The notes under the pieces: model-generated
Seen by the model: the letters and a program-made list of their open reading frames with translations, nothing else
Database searches by the model: none
Told to the model about the DNA's origin: nothing
Program-made: the position numbers and the translations under genes
Source of the DNA: Frankiales bacterium
Lineage (GTDB): Bacteria > Actinomycetota > Actinomycetes > JAFAQI01
Assembly (NCBI GenBank): GCA_025980465.1
Contig: JAICXJ010000012.1
Span: forward strand, 1-64,000
Direction: 5' to 3'
DNA length: 64,000 nt
Shown here: piece after piece, positions 8,464 to 16,861 of the stretch
Numbering within the stretch: position 1 is the stretch's first letter
Layout of the letters: each line of letters starts with the position of its first letter

Positions 8464-9086
8464 TCACCGACATCCTTCGAATCGCCCCCCGGGCGGTCGT
8501 CACCGGCTACCTGCGCGCTGCGCGGCTGCCGCTGACCGCGGCCGAGCGAGTGGCGAAGCAGCAGGGCAACGAGGCGTGGCCGCCGGCGCTCGCCTTCGAG
8601 GCGGCCCAGGCCACCGTGGAGACCGTCGCCGGTTCGCTGCTGCGCGACCCGGACATGATCGAGGACGGCCGGCTGCGGCAGGCCAAGGTCGCGAAGCTTC
8701 GCAAGGCCGATGCGTTGAACACCGAGGCTGAGTTCGAGAAGGAGCAGGCCCGCCAGGTCGAACAGCAGCGCAAGGCCGAGATCGCCGAGCAGCGCAAGCA
8801 GACGATGCAGCAGGCGAAGCAGCGCAAGGAGAACGTCGAGCAGCAGGCCGCTGCCGAGGAGCGCAACGTTGGGGCCAAGGCTGCGAAGAAGGCCGCGGCG
8901 GTCCGCCAGCAGAAGGCGAAGCAGGAGAAGTTCATCGAACGTCGCGAGCGGACCGGTCGGACGCAGGCTCTCGACGCCGAGGCGAAGGCGCTCGAGATCG
9001 TCAAGGACGCGCTCGAGGCGGAGGAGAAGACCGACGTCATCGACGCGACGATCGAGGGCAGCAAGCAAGCCCGCAAGACCGGCTGA
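8460..9086 (+). CDS. Hypothetical coiled-coil protein
   Basis: A 208-residue protein, ATG 8460, overlapping the csbD-like gene by 4 bp. The first 75 residues have mixed composition (ITDILRIAPRAVVTGYLRAA) and may fold or touch the membrane surface. Residues 80-200 are a highly charged, Gln/Lys/Glu-rich coiled coil. I do not recognise a named family. The partner gene and the shared composition suggest a stress-related filament or complex; this is inference. Confidence 0.75.
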   Translation: MITDILRIAPRAVVTGYLRAARLPLTAAERVAKQQGNEAWPPALAFEAAQATVETVAGSLLRDPDMIEDGRLRQAKVAKLRKADALNTEAEFEKEQARQVEQQRKAEIAEQRKQTMQQAKQRKENVEQQAAAEERNVGAKAAKKAAAVRQQKAKQEKFIERRERTGRTQALDAEAKALEIVKDALEAEEKTDVIDATIEGSKQARKTG

Positions 9087-9102
9087 TCAAGCACTGCACG
9101 AG

Positions 9103-9131
9103 AAGTGGGTCCGGCGTCGCCGGGCCCACTT
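9103..9131. terminator. Bidirectional terminator between convergent genes
   Basis: AAGTGGGTCCGGCG (9103-9116) pairs with CGCCGGGCCCACTT (9118-9131), a stem of about 13-14 bp with one G-U pair. It lies between the coiled-coil gene and the desaturase gene, which converge here. Confidence 0.8.
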
Positions 9132-9151
9132 CCTTGTGTGGTGCGGGGCAG

Positions 9152-10084
9152 TTATGCCAGACGGCGCTGCGCGACCCGGCCGGCGTCGGGCCAGCGGACG
9201 TCGCGCGCCCAGCCGAGGAGCTCGAACCAGCGGATCAGCCGGGCCGATGAGTCGAGCTGGCCTCGGCCAACTCCGTGTCGTGCTGCTGTCGGGTCGGCGT
9301 GATGGAAGTTGTGCCAGCTCTCGCCCATCGAGAGGATCGCGAGCGGCCAGAAGTTGGTGGAGCGGTCGCGGGTGCGGTACGGCCGTCGCCCGGCGACGTG
9401 ACAAATCGAGTTGATCGCGAACGTCACATGATGCAGCAAGAAGATCCGCACCAACGACGCCCACAGCAGCGCGCCCGCGGCCACCTCGAACGAGCCTGAC
9501 ACCGCCCACGCGATCGCCGGCGGCACCAGGACAGACAGCGCCACCCACAACGGGAACAGCGCGTGGATGCGGGCGAGGTCACGGTCGTCGAGTAGGTCGG
9601 GTGCGTAGCGGCGCTTGACTGCCTGCTTGCGGTCGAACAGCCATCCGGTGTGCGCCCACCACAGTCCCCGGGTCAACCCGCGGAACCCGCCGCCGTACCG
9701 CCACGGCGAGTGTGGATCGCCGTCGGCGTCGGAGTGCTGGTGGTGCTTGCGATGGTCGGCGACCCAGCGGATCACGCCGCCCTGGATCGCCATTGACCCG
9801 GCGATCGCCAGCGCGATCTTCACCGGCCGGTTCGCCGTGAACGAGCGGTGGGTGAGAAGTCGGTGGTAGCCGACGGTCACGCCGTGTGCGGTCACGACGT
9901 AGAAACCGATCGCGAGGCCGACGTCGAGCCAGTTCACGCCGCGGCCCACGATCGCCAACGCGATCCCCGCGACGACGGCAAGCGCCGGCAGGATGACGAA
10001 GGCATAAAACGCGACGTGCTCCCACTTGCTGCGGTACTCGTACTGCTGCGGCTCGACGGCCGGTCGGATTGCAGTCATCGTCAT
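9152..10084 (-). CDS. Acyl-CoA/acyl-lipid fatty acid desaturase
   Basis: A 310-residue membrane desaturase. The three histidine boxes that hold the di-iron centre are intact: HRLLTH at 74-79, HRKHH at 111-115 and HNFHH at 258-262. Hydrophobic segments near 25-70, 90-100 and 180-225 fit the usual four-helix membrane topology. The family introduces a cis double bond, usually at delta-9, using O2 and reduced ferredoxin or a reductase. The ATG at 10084 has a weak AAGGTG site about 10 bases upstream; a second ATG at 10078 is also possible. It is divergent from the Ala/Asn-rich gene. Confidence 0.93.
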   Translation of the reverse strand: MTMTAIRPAVEPQQYEYRSKWEHVAFYAFVILPALAVVAGIALAIVGRGVNWLDVGLAIGFYVVTAHGVTVGYHRLLTHRSFTANRPVKIALAIAGSMAIQGGVIRWVADHRKHHQHSDADGDPHSPWRYGGGFRGLTRGLWWAHTGWLFDRKQAVKRRYAPDLLDDRDLARIHALFPLWVALSVLVPPAIAWAVSGSFEVAAGALLWASLVRIFLLHHVTFAINSICHVAGRRPYRTRDRSTNFWPLAILSMGESWHNFHHADPTAARHGVGRGQLDSSARLIRWFELLGWARDVRWPDAGRVAQRRLA

Positions 10085-10284
10085 GGGGAACAGACACCTT
10101 CGTCGTGAGTGGCGCCGCGCTGCTGCGACGAGTCGGGCGCCCCAGGGTTCGATGCGGAACGACCATGATCAGCATGCCCCCGGAACTTCTCGAATATCTG
10201 TGAGCGGTCGAGCCGGTTGCGAGATCGTCGCGGATCTCTCGCTTGTCATTCGCCACTATCGGCGTTTTGTCCCCCCGATGCCCG

Positions 10285-10298
10285 GGAACCCCGGTTCC
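10285..10298. promoter_or_regulatory. Palindrome upstream of the Ala/Asn-rich gene
   Basis: GGAACC-CC-GGTTCC is a perfect inverted repeat 48 bases before ATG 10347, in the 262-base divergent region shared with the desaturase gene. GGAAC also resembles the -35 of ECF sigma promoters, but no convincing -10 follows. The rest of 10085-10346 shows no ORF or clear signal. Confidence 0.3.
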
Positions 10299-10346
10299 AA
10301 CCAGTTGTTCGGTTCCTCCGTCACGGGGACGGATCAGGAGGACGCA

Positions 10347-11108
10347 ATGGATGCAATCGGCCCGGAAGAAATCGAAGCTGAAGGCGCCGTGGCACTGCCC
10401 AACAAGGAAGTGCTCTCGCTGCTCGATGTGAACGCCAACGTCGACCTCGGCCTTGACCTGGCCGCGCCGGTCGACCTCGCTGCTGCAGCCAACCTCAACG
10501 TCGCCGCGCCGATCGAAGCCGCCGCCGCTGCGAACGTGCTCAGCCCCGGCGCCGAGGTTGTCGGCGAGGCGCAGCAACACGGCGTGATCGACCAGAACAT
10601 CACCGGGTCGGCCACCGCGACCGCTCCCCAGCACGCGACGGTCACCCAGGACAGCAGTCCCACAACGTCCGGCACGACCGGCACGACCGGCACCGAGACC
10701 GGTACGCCGACGACCGGCACCGCACCCGTCGCCGATGCCACCGGCACTGCACCCGTCGCCGATGCCACCGGCACTGCGACCGACGCTGCGGGCACCGCAG
10801 CCGGCACTGCGGCCGATGCGGCCAACTCGGTCACCGGCGGCGCGGACTCGCTGCTGAACGGCGGCAGCCTGCTCGACGCGAACATCACCATCGACGCCAA
10901 CGCGAATCTTGCTGCACCGGTCGACGGTGCGATCGCGGCGAACGCCAACGTGGCGGCGCCAATCGATGCAGCTGTCGGCGCGAACATCGGCTCGCCGGAC
11001 TCGGTCGCCGAGGCGGTGGCGCCCCAGGATGTCGTCATCGAACAGAACATGGACAACGTCAGCGCCGACGCCACTGCGCAGCAGGACGCCGGCGTCTCCC
11101 AGCAGTAG
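10347..11108 (+). CDS. Internally duplicated Ala/Asn-rich protein of unknown function
   Basis: A 253-residue protein; ATG 10347 has an AGGAGG site at 10336-10341. It has two copies of an 80-residue unit, residues about 24-101 and 174-252. Each starts SLLD, has LAAPVD then NVAAPI(E/D)AA, then a SP turn, then (I)xQN and a Gln-rich end. They are joined by a Thr/Gly/Ala linker (103-170) holding a nearly exact 9-residue tandem repeat. There is no cysteine, no signal peptide and no membrane helix. No named family is recognised. It lies 24 bases before the membrane metalloprotease gene, so it may be that protein's substrate, precursor or partner; this is inference. Confidence 0.78.
   Translation: MDAIGPEEIEAEGAVALPNKEVLSLLDVNANVDLGLDLAAPVDLAAAANLNVAAPIEAAAAANVLSPGAEVVGEAQQHGVIDQNITGSATATAPQHATVTQDSSPTTSGTTGTTGTETGTPTTGTAPVADATGTAPVADATGTATDAAGTAAGTAADAANSVTGGADSLLNGGSLLDANITIDANANLAAPVDGAIAANANVAAPIDAAVGANIGSPDSVAEAVAPQDVVIEQNMDNVSADATAQQDAGVSQQ
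10716..10769 (+). repeat. 27-bp tandem direct repeat inside the Ala/Asn-rich gene
   Basis: Units at 10716-10742 and 10743-10769 differ at one base (GGCACC versus GGCACT at the start), and a third partial copy begins at 10770. The 27-base unit keeps the frame and codes for GTAPVADAT, so copy-number change would lengthen or shorten the linker without a frameshift. Confidence 0.9.
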
Positions 11109-11132
11109 CCGGCGCCTTCACCTCACGCTGCG

Positions 11133-13550
11133 ATGACCACGACGCTGCCGTCGTCGCAGACAAAGCCGGGGCCGGCACGGGGCGCGGTCGACGTCCCCGA
11201 GCGACCGGGGCGGGCCGAGGGCGTCGAACTCCTCGGCCCGGTCAAGGGTTCTGGCTACCGCGCCGGCACCGGGCTGGTACGACGCGCCGACGGCCAGATG
11301 GTCCAGCTCGGGCCGCTGATGTACGCCGTCCTCGAGGCGGCCGACGGCAGCCACAGCGCGCCCCAGCTTGCCGATGAGGTCTCCGAAAAGCTGCAACGGC
11401 AACTCACGGCTGACCAGGCTCAGCAGTTGGCCGCGAAGCTTGCGGCGCAAGGCCTGCTGGCCGGTACCGAGCACGCGGCACCACCACGCCGTAACCCGCT
11501 GCTCGCGCTGCGGTGGAAGTTCCTCCTCACCAACCCGAAGATCACCCGGCGCATCACGGCGCCGTTCGCTGGGCTGTTCCACAGCTGGATCATGTGGCCT
11601 GCGTTGGCCGCGTTCGTCGGCGTCTTCTGGTACGTGCTGTTCGAGAAGGGTCTGGCGGCGGCGACGGCAAAAGCCTTCAACAACCCGGGCATGTTGCTGA
11701 CCGTCTTCGCGCTGGGAGTGATCTCCGCCGGTATCCACGAGTTCGGTCACGCCGCCGCGTGCCGGTACGGCGGCGCAACCCCGGGTGGTATGGGCGCCGG
11801 CCTGTACCTGGTCTGGCCCGCCTTCTATACCGACGTCACCGACGCCTATCGACTGGACCGCCGCAGCCGTCTGCGGGTCGACCTCGGTGGGCTCTACTTC
11901 AACGCGGTGATCTCCGTTGTCACGTTCGGCGTCTGGCTCGCCGTCCGCAACGACGCGCTGCTGCTACTGATCGGTCTGCAGCTGCTGCAGATGGTCAAGC
12001 AACTCTCGCCGGTGATCCGCGCCGACGGGTATCACATCCTCGCCGACGCGACCGGCGTACCGGACCTGTTCGCCCACCTTGGGCCGACCCTGCGCCGTCT
12101 TATTCCTGGACACCGTCACGAGCCATCGGCACTCACCGGCCGGGCCCGCGCGCTCGTCACGCTGTGGGTGCTGATCATCGTGCCAGTGCTGCTCAGCCTC
12201 ATGGTCGGCGCGGTCCTCGTGCTGCCCCGGGTGGCGACGTCGGCGTGGGACAGCGGCCGTCATATCGTCGACGACATCCCGCATCAGTCGACTACTGGTG
12301 TCCTCGCCTCGCTGCTCCGCCTCCTCGCGCTCCTGCTGCCAGTACTGGGCAGCAGTTACATCACCGTTCGTCTTGCCACCATGGCGGTACGTCGCGGACG
12401 GGCCTGGAGTCGGGGGCGTCCTGGTCGCAAGATCGTTGCGGTGATCGCCGCCGCCGCTGTGGTGGCGGGGCTGGTTTGGGCCTGGTGGCCGAGCGGCCAG
12501 TACCAGCCGGTGCGGCCGAGTGAGCGCGGCACCATCGGATCGTTGGTCGCAGATCTCAGCGCGCCGAGCGCGGCGGTCCGTCCGACCGTGGTGCCCAGCG
12601 ATGTCCAGCTGAGCCCGGGCCGCCACCTCGCACTGGTGATGGTCCCGGTCGGTGGACCGACCGCTGTGCACCCGGTGTTGATCGTGCTGCCTGGGCAGGG
12701 CTCCTCGCCGCCCGTGGCAGTACTCACCGGCGCGCCGAGCGGCGCTCCGACGCCCACGGCCGGCACCGGCTTCCCGCTCCAACTGCCGACCCAGGTCGCG
12801 CCGAGCAGCGCTCCGTCGTCCGGAGGTGTTTCGTCGGGGCCATCGTCGGGCGGCAGCCTTCCGTTCACGCTGCCCTCAGCGCCAGGACCTGGCGACTCGC
12901 AGGCGCTCGCGGTCAACACGACTAACCACGGCGTTGTCTACAACGTCGACTACGGCATCGTGACGATCAGCAACGGTGCGCCGGTCACCAACACCAACTC
13001 GGCGTACGCCCTCGCCAACTGCACCGCGTGCACAACCGTCGCCGTCTCGTTCCAGGTGGTGCTGGTAATCGGTCAGAGCAACCAGATTGCTCCGATCGAC
13101 AAGGCCGAGGCCCTCAACGACAACTGCCTGGCGTGCATGACGACGGCGATGGCCGATCAGCTCGTCCTCACCTTGAATGCGCAGCCGTCGCAACACCTCA
13201 TGCACGAGCTCATGGCAACGCTGCGCACGCTCAACGTGCTGCCGCTGCTCGGCGCCGCTGGCACCCCGCAGGCCATCGAAGCGGTGGTCCAGAAGGTGCA
13301 GGACCAGGTCGTGTCCGAGCTCGCCGCCAGCGGGTTGCTGGTCACGCCGAGCCCCACTGCGTCGTCGCAGGCACTCGCCACCGCATCGCCGGGCGCGACT
13401 TCGTCAGCGGCGGCTCAGGTCACCTCGAGTCCGTCGCCGTCGGGTGGATCCGCTGCGGGCCCGTCGCCAACCGCTACGACGTCGGCCACCCAAGCAACGC
13501 CATCACCGTCCGCCACAAGCGCGACCGCCACGGCGTCGAGTTCTCCCTAA
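11133..13550 (+). CDS. Membrane zinc metalloprotease (M50-like, PqqD-like N-terminus) with large extracellular domain
   Basis: An 805-residue protein. Residues 35-112 look like a PqqD-like winged helix (QLADEVSEKL, LAAQGLLAG). Membrane segments lie near 150-170, 187-210, 255-290, 342-368, 388-413 and 433-454. The zinc motif HEFGH is at 202-206 and the second motif ADGYH near 297-301, as in putative peptide zinc metalloproteases. Residues 455-805 should be extracellular. They include Ser/Pro/Thr-rich linkers and a domain with NCTAC (C630, C633) and NCLAC (C665, C668), and end in a Ser/Thr/Pro tail. It follows the Ala/Asn-rich gene by 24 bases. The substrate is unknown; the zinc site may act on the neighbour. 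Confidence 0.85.
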   Translation: MTTTLPSSQTKPGPARGAVDVPERPGRAEGVELLGPVKGSGYRAGTGLVRRADGQMVQLGPLMYAVLEAADGSHSAPQLADEVSEKLQRQLTADQAQQLAAKLAAQGLLAGTEHAAPPRRNPLLALRWKFLLTNPKITRRITAPFAGLFHSWIMWPALAAFVGVFWYVLFEKGLAAATAKAFNNPGMLLTVFALGVISAGIHEFGHAAACRYGGATPGGMGAGLYLVWPAFYTDVTDAYRLDRRSRLRVDLGGLYFNAVISVVTFGVWLAVRNDALLLLIGLQLLQMVKQLSPVIRADGYHILADATGVPDLFAHLGPTLRRLIPGHRHEPSALTGRARALVTLWVLIIVPVLLSLMVGAVLVLPRVATSAWDSGRHIVDDIPHQSTTGVLASLLRLLALLLPVLGSSYITVRLATMAVRRGRAWSRGRPGRKIVAVIAAAAVVAGLVWAWWPSGQYQPVRPSERGTIGSLVADLSAPSAAVRPTVVPSDVQLSPGRHLALVMVPVGGPTAVHPVLIVLPGQGSSPPVAVLTGAPSGAPTPTAGTGFPLQLPTQVAPSSAPSSGGVSSGPSSGGSLPFTLPSAPGPGDSQALAVNTTNHGVVYNVDYGIVTISNGAPVTNTNSAYALANCTACTTVAVSFQVVLVIGQSNQIAPIDKAEALNDNCLACMTTAMADQLVLTLNAQPSQHLMHELMATLRTLNVLPLLGAAGTPQAIEAVVQKVQDQVVSELAASGLLVTPSPTASSQALATASPGATSSAAAQVTSSPSPSGGSAAGPSPTATTSATQATPSPSATSATATASSSP

Positions 13551-14035
13551 CGCACCCGGGTCCACGCCGGCGACGATGCAGGGTGGGTGTCGTAGGCGGA
13601 CTGGCCGGCCATGAACTCGGCGCGCTCCAGCTCACCTGTCTGGACGCGGACCAGATCGCGGAAGAACTCGAACCGCTCGATGCCGGGCGTGATCACGATG
13701 AGTAGTTCAGCGTCACACCCCGGCGCAGCCGCGAACGCATGGCCGGTCTTCGGCGGGACGACGACGAGGTCACCCATGGTTGCGGTGACGACCTCGTCGC
13801 CGGTCAGCAGTTCGGCGGTACCGCTGATCAGGTAGAACAGCTCGCTGGATCCGGTGTGTAGGTGCGGGTTCGCACCGACCACGCCGTTGCGCAACACGGT
13901 CTGATGCACGCTGACCGCGCCGCCGGTATGGCTCGCGTCGAGCAGCAGCCGGATCATCCCAGCCGCCCCGGGCAGAGTCTCGGCGTCAGCTGCCCGGGCA
14001 ACGGCGCCGTACCGGGGAGCGGCGACTGCGGTCAC
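13547..14035 (-). CDS. Cupin domain protein
   Basis: A 162-residue single-domain cupin. NPHLHTGSSELFYLISG and the later GDLVVVPPKTGHAF give the two conserved cupin motifs with three candidate metal-binding histidines and a glutamate. GTG 14035 overlaps the stop of the DinB-like gene by 4 bp (GTGA), so I prefer it to longer upstream starts. The 3' end overlaps that of the metalloprotease gene by 4 bp in convergent orientation. The substrate is unknown. Confidence 0.85.
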   Translation of the reverse strand: MTAVAAPRYGAVARAADAETLPGAAGMIRLLLDASHTGGAVSVHQTVLRNGVVGANPHLHTGSSELFYLISGTAELLTGDEVVTATMGDLVVVPPKTGHAFAAAPGCDAELLIVITPGIERFEFFRDLVRVQTGELERAEFMAGQSAYDTHPASSPAWTRVR

Positions 14036-14586
14036 GGTTGACGGCCGAGCAGGCCGAGAAGCCGGTCCAACAGCGGCGCATCGGCCGGGACCGGCACCTC
14101 CGGTCCGAGTTGGCCCCCCGCGCGCAAGCCGTCGAGCGGCACGGCACTCCACAGGCCGTACGCCATCGCGACGTGGTCGGGGTCGGTGGTGACCGTCCGG
14201 CCGAGCGCGGTCGCGAGGTCCCAGGTGTGGACGAGGACCTCGCCGATGTTGATCGTCAGCGCGACGGCTGCCGGGAACGTCCCATAGAAATAGGTGCGCT
14301 CGCCCTCGACGCCGGCCTCCCGCCAGGACGCGACGTTGTCAGCCGCGACTGTCGCCCACACTCCTGCGATGTCGCCGTCACCGAACCGATCGCTCTCGTC
14401 GTGGACGCTGGGCAGCCCCCGGTTGACCTCGGACTGCATCTTGCTCTCGCCGAGCAGATGGTTGAGGAGCGCCCGGACGTCCCAACCGGCGCACGGCGTC
14501 GGTGCGCTCAGATCCTCGTCGCCGACCGTGGCGACCAGTTCCGCGCCGTACTTCCAGGCCTGTTCGAGTGCGTCGATCTGGCTCAT
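14032..14586 (-). CDS. DinB/maleylpyruvate isomerase-like protein, TIGR03086 type
   Basis: A 184-residue helical-bundle protein. TPCAGWDVRALLNHLLGE near the N-terminus and NIGEVLVHTWDLATALGR in the second half match the TIGR03086 group of mycothiol-related DinB-fold proteins. The conserved histidines (LNHLLGE, LVHTWD) would hold a metal. ATG 14586 has AAGGTGG 5-6 bases upstream; an in-frame ATG at 14601 is less likely. It is coupled to the downstream cupin gene and divergent from a tetR gene. Confidence 0.87.
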   Translation of the reverse strand: MSQIDALEQAWKYGAELVATVGDEDLSAPTPCAGWDVRALLNHLLGESKMQSEVNRGLPSVHDESDRFGDGDIAGVWATVAADNVASWREAGVEGERTYFYGTFPAAVALTINIGEVLVHTWDLATALGRTVTTDPDHVAMAYGLWSAVPLDGLRAGGQLGPEVPVPADAPLLDRLLGLLGRQP

Positions 14587-14639
14587 CGCAACCACCTTCA
14601 TATAGAGTGGATCTAAATTCTGACCATAATGAGGTTCTA
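14587..14639. promoter_or_regulatory. Divergent promoter region between DinB-like and tetR genes
   Basis: This 53-base gap is unusually A/T-rich for the window. CATAAT at 14625-14630 is a near-consensus -10 for the tetR gene, placing its start close to GTG 14640. A TATA-like stretch near 14600-14606 could serve the other strand. A TetR site here is expected, but no convincing long palindrome is seen. Confidence 0.4.
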
Positions 14640-15296
14640 GTGTCAAGTGGCGGGCTCGACAAGAAGCGCGGCTACGACGCGACCCGGCGACGCGAGCGCG
14701 CCGAGGTCGAGCGTGGCGCGACCCGCAGCCGGGTGATCGCCGCGGCAACGAAGCTGTTCGTGGCGAACGGATACACCGGTACGACGATGGCCGCCATCGC
14801 GAGGGAGGCCGGGGTCGCGCTTCAGTCGGTGTACAGCGCGGGTCGAAGCAAAGCCGACCTGCTGCACGCCGCGGTCGAGCGGGCGGTGGGCGGTGACGAG
14901 GAAGAGGTAATGGTTCACGAGCGGCCGGCGTTCACCCGGATCGCCGAAGTCGCCGATCCGGTCGAGCAGATCCGGCGGTTCGTGGCTGTCGTCATCGACA
15001 TCCACCAGCGCTCGGCAGGAATCCAGCGCGCCCAGATCGAAGCCGGCGCCGTCGATCCGCTAGTCCACGAATGGCTCACCGACGCCCACCATCGCCGGCT
15101 CGCGACCATGGTCATCGGGATGGAGATGCTTCCGGCCGATCGGCTGCGGCACTCGGTCGAGGAATGCGTTGACGTGATGTGGGCGCTGGCAAGCCCGGAG
15201 GTCTTCGACCTTCTGCTTCGCGTCCGCGGCTGGGACTGGCCGAAGATCCATCAATGGCTCGAACAGGCGGCGATCGACCTGCTGCTCACCGACTGA
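14640..15296 (+). CDS. TetR family transcriptional regulator
   Basis: A 218-residue regulator from GTG 14640. The HTH is plain: RVIAAATKLFVANGYTGTTM, AAIAREAGVALQSVYS and GRSKADLLHAAVE. The C-terminal ligand-binding domain has no recognisable effector signature. It is divergent from the DinB/cupin pair and is the likely repressor of that pair. It converges on the secreted hydrolase gene with an 11-base gap. Confidence 0.88.
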   Translation: MSSGGLDKKRGYDATRRRERAEVERGATRSRVIAAATKLFVANGYTGTTMAAIAREAGVALQSVYSAGRSKADLLHAAVERAVGGDEEEVMVHERPAFTRIAEVADPVEQIRRFVAVVIDIHQRSAGIQRAQIEAGAVDPLVHEWLTDAHHRRLATMVIGMEMLPADRLRHSVEECVDVMWALASPEVFDLLLRVRGWDWPKIHQWLEQAAIDLLLTD

Positions 15297-15307
15297 GCGG
15301 CGTACGG

Positions 15308-16807
15308 CTACCCCTTCGCTGCGCAGCCGCGGTTGCGCATGTTGGACGAGCGCACGTCGCCACCATCGAGCCAGTACGCCGAGGCGTAGTAGAACGACAG
15401 CAGGTTCGCCGCGCACCTGCCCTTGATCCGGTACGGCAGGTTGCCGGCGAACGGGTTCGTCGGGTCGGCGAGCGCGCGGGTCGCGGAGTAGCGGCCGACA
15501 CCGATCGAATGGCGATCCGCCGATCCGTTGAACCGCAGCGCGATCAGTCGTCGCAGCCCGGACTCCTCGTGTTTGAGGTAGCGGTCGAACCACGCCAGGG
15601 TGTAGTAGAAGGACACCACCTGGCCGTAGCGCGACGCCGGCAGCGAGCCGATCGCCGACTGCTCATCCCACTCGTAGTGCGTGCTCGCCCGCGGCGTGAC
15701 AACCATCGAGTCGATGCCCGCCTTCACCATCTGGTCGAAGTCGGTCAGGTGCTGGTTCGGGTTCGGCGGATCGCCGGGCAGCTTCGGGGTGGCGAAGGTG
15801 GGGAACGCGTAGTCAGTGCCGAAGTACAGCGCCGGGGCGTGGATCTTCGAGGTCAGCGATGCCGGGATCGGCAGGTCTAGATCGTCGTACGACACCACCG
15901 CCTTCACCTGCTTCATCGCCTGCCCGATCGGTGTCGCGGCCGCGGCGCCGAGCGAGTGGCCGGCGATCCCGAGCTCGTGCTGGTCGACTTCTCGCCAGAG
16001 CGGGTTGTAGTGCAGCGTTCCCTTCGCGTTGCTGCCCGTCGCCCATCGATAGGGGTGGCGAGGCGTCGAGATCGCGAATTCCGCAGCCGACTGCGTCTCC
16101 GGCTTGTCGGTGGTCGGAACGTTTCGCAATGGACTGCTCGGCGGGTGCGAGAGCACCTCCGAGTCGCCCTGGTCCTGCGGGTCGATCATCAGCACGACGT
16201 ACCCCGCCTCGGCGAGTCCCTCGCCGTACCACCAGGCCTGTTCCTTCGCTTCCTGCAGGCCGGGAGAGAACGTGACGACCGGATAGTTCGCGCCGGGATG
16301 CGGGTTGGGGGAGAACAACTCGGCGGACAGCTTCGCGCCGGTCATCGACAGGAAGGTGAACTCCTCGAACTGGCCTCGTCCCATCGCGACCCATCGGGTG
16401 GGCACCCGGAACGGGTCGCCGCCGGCTGGCAGCACCGCGCCCCACGACCGCAGCCGCGGGTCGCTCACGGCTCCGAAGATCGCGCCCGGATTGCTGCCGG
16501 CGAACTCCATTGCGGACAGCGCGATCCAGTCCGGGTTGGCGACCTCGTCGAGCAGCCGCTGCGTCGAGCAGAGCATGTTGCCGAAGTCGCGTTTCACCCA
16601 CGCCGACCGCTGCGTCTTCGGGTTCGGATTGCCCACCGGCGCCGCACAACCGGTCGGTGTTTGTGTGGCCGGCGCTGCAGCCGAGCCGTGATGCGAGGCC
16701 GGACTGCCGGCGGCGACCGCGCTGCCGGCGACGATCAGTACGGCGGCGAGCGCCCCGGCAGCGCGCAGCCGCCCGGTGCGCTGCCTCGGGTAGCCAGGCA
16801 GGGACAC
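15308..16807 (-). CDS. Secreted alpha/beta hydrolase
   Basis: A 499-residue protein with an N-terminal export signal (charged RQRTGRLR, then a hydrophobic Ala/Val/Leu stretch to about residue 34). GHSLG carries the nucleophile Ser285, and the region has the PETase/dienelactone-hydrolase-like pattern YPVVTFSPGL upstream. His in HYEWDE may complete the triad. A C-terminal segment with three cysteines (RCAAN, RGCAA) may form disulfides outside the cell. GTG 16807 has no clear ribosome site. The substrate is unknown; an ester of a lipid or polymer is plausible. Confidence 0.84.
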   Translation of the reverse strand: MSLPGYPRQRTGRLRAAGALAAVLIVAGSAVAAGSPASHHGSAAAPATQTPTGCAAPVGNPNPKTQRSAWVKRDFGNMLCSTQRLLDEVANPDWIALSAMEFAGSNPGAIFGAVSDPRLRSWGAVLPAGGDPFRVPTRWVAMGRGQFEEFTFLSMTGAKLSAELFSPNPHPGANYPVVTFSPGLQEAKEQAWWYGEGLAEAGYVVLMIDPQDQGDSEVLSHPPSSPLRNVPTTDKPETQSAAEFAISTPRHPYRWATGSNAKGTLHYNPLWREVDQHELGIAGHSLGAAAATPIGQAMKQVKAVVSYDDLDLPIPASLTSKIHAPALYFGTDYAFPTFATPKLPGDPPNPNQHLTDFDQMVKAGIDSMVVTPRASTHYEWDEQSAIGSLPASRYGQVVSFYYTLAWFDRYLKHEESGLRRLIALRFNGSADRHSIGVGRYSATRALADPTNPFAGNLPYRIKGRCAANLLSFYYASAYWLDGGDVRSSNMRNRGCAAKG

Positions 16808-16861
16808 CTAGGAGGTATATCGCCTCGAACTCGATCTTCGCGTGGCAGGTCAGGTCGAAAC

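Noticed and set aside
10026..10346. Upstream extension of the Ala/Asn-rich gene
   Set aside because: The extension has no coding character and overlaps the desaturase start; an AGGAGG site fixes ATG 10347.
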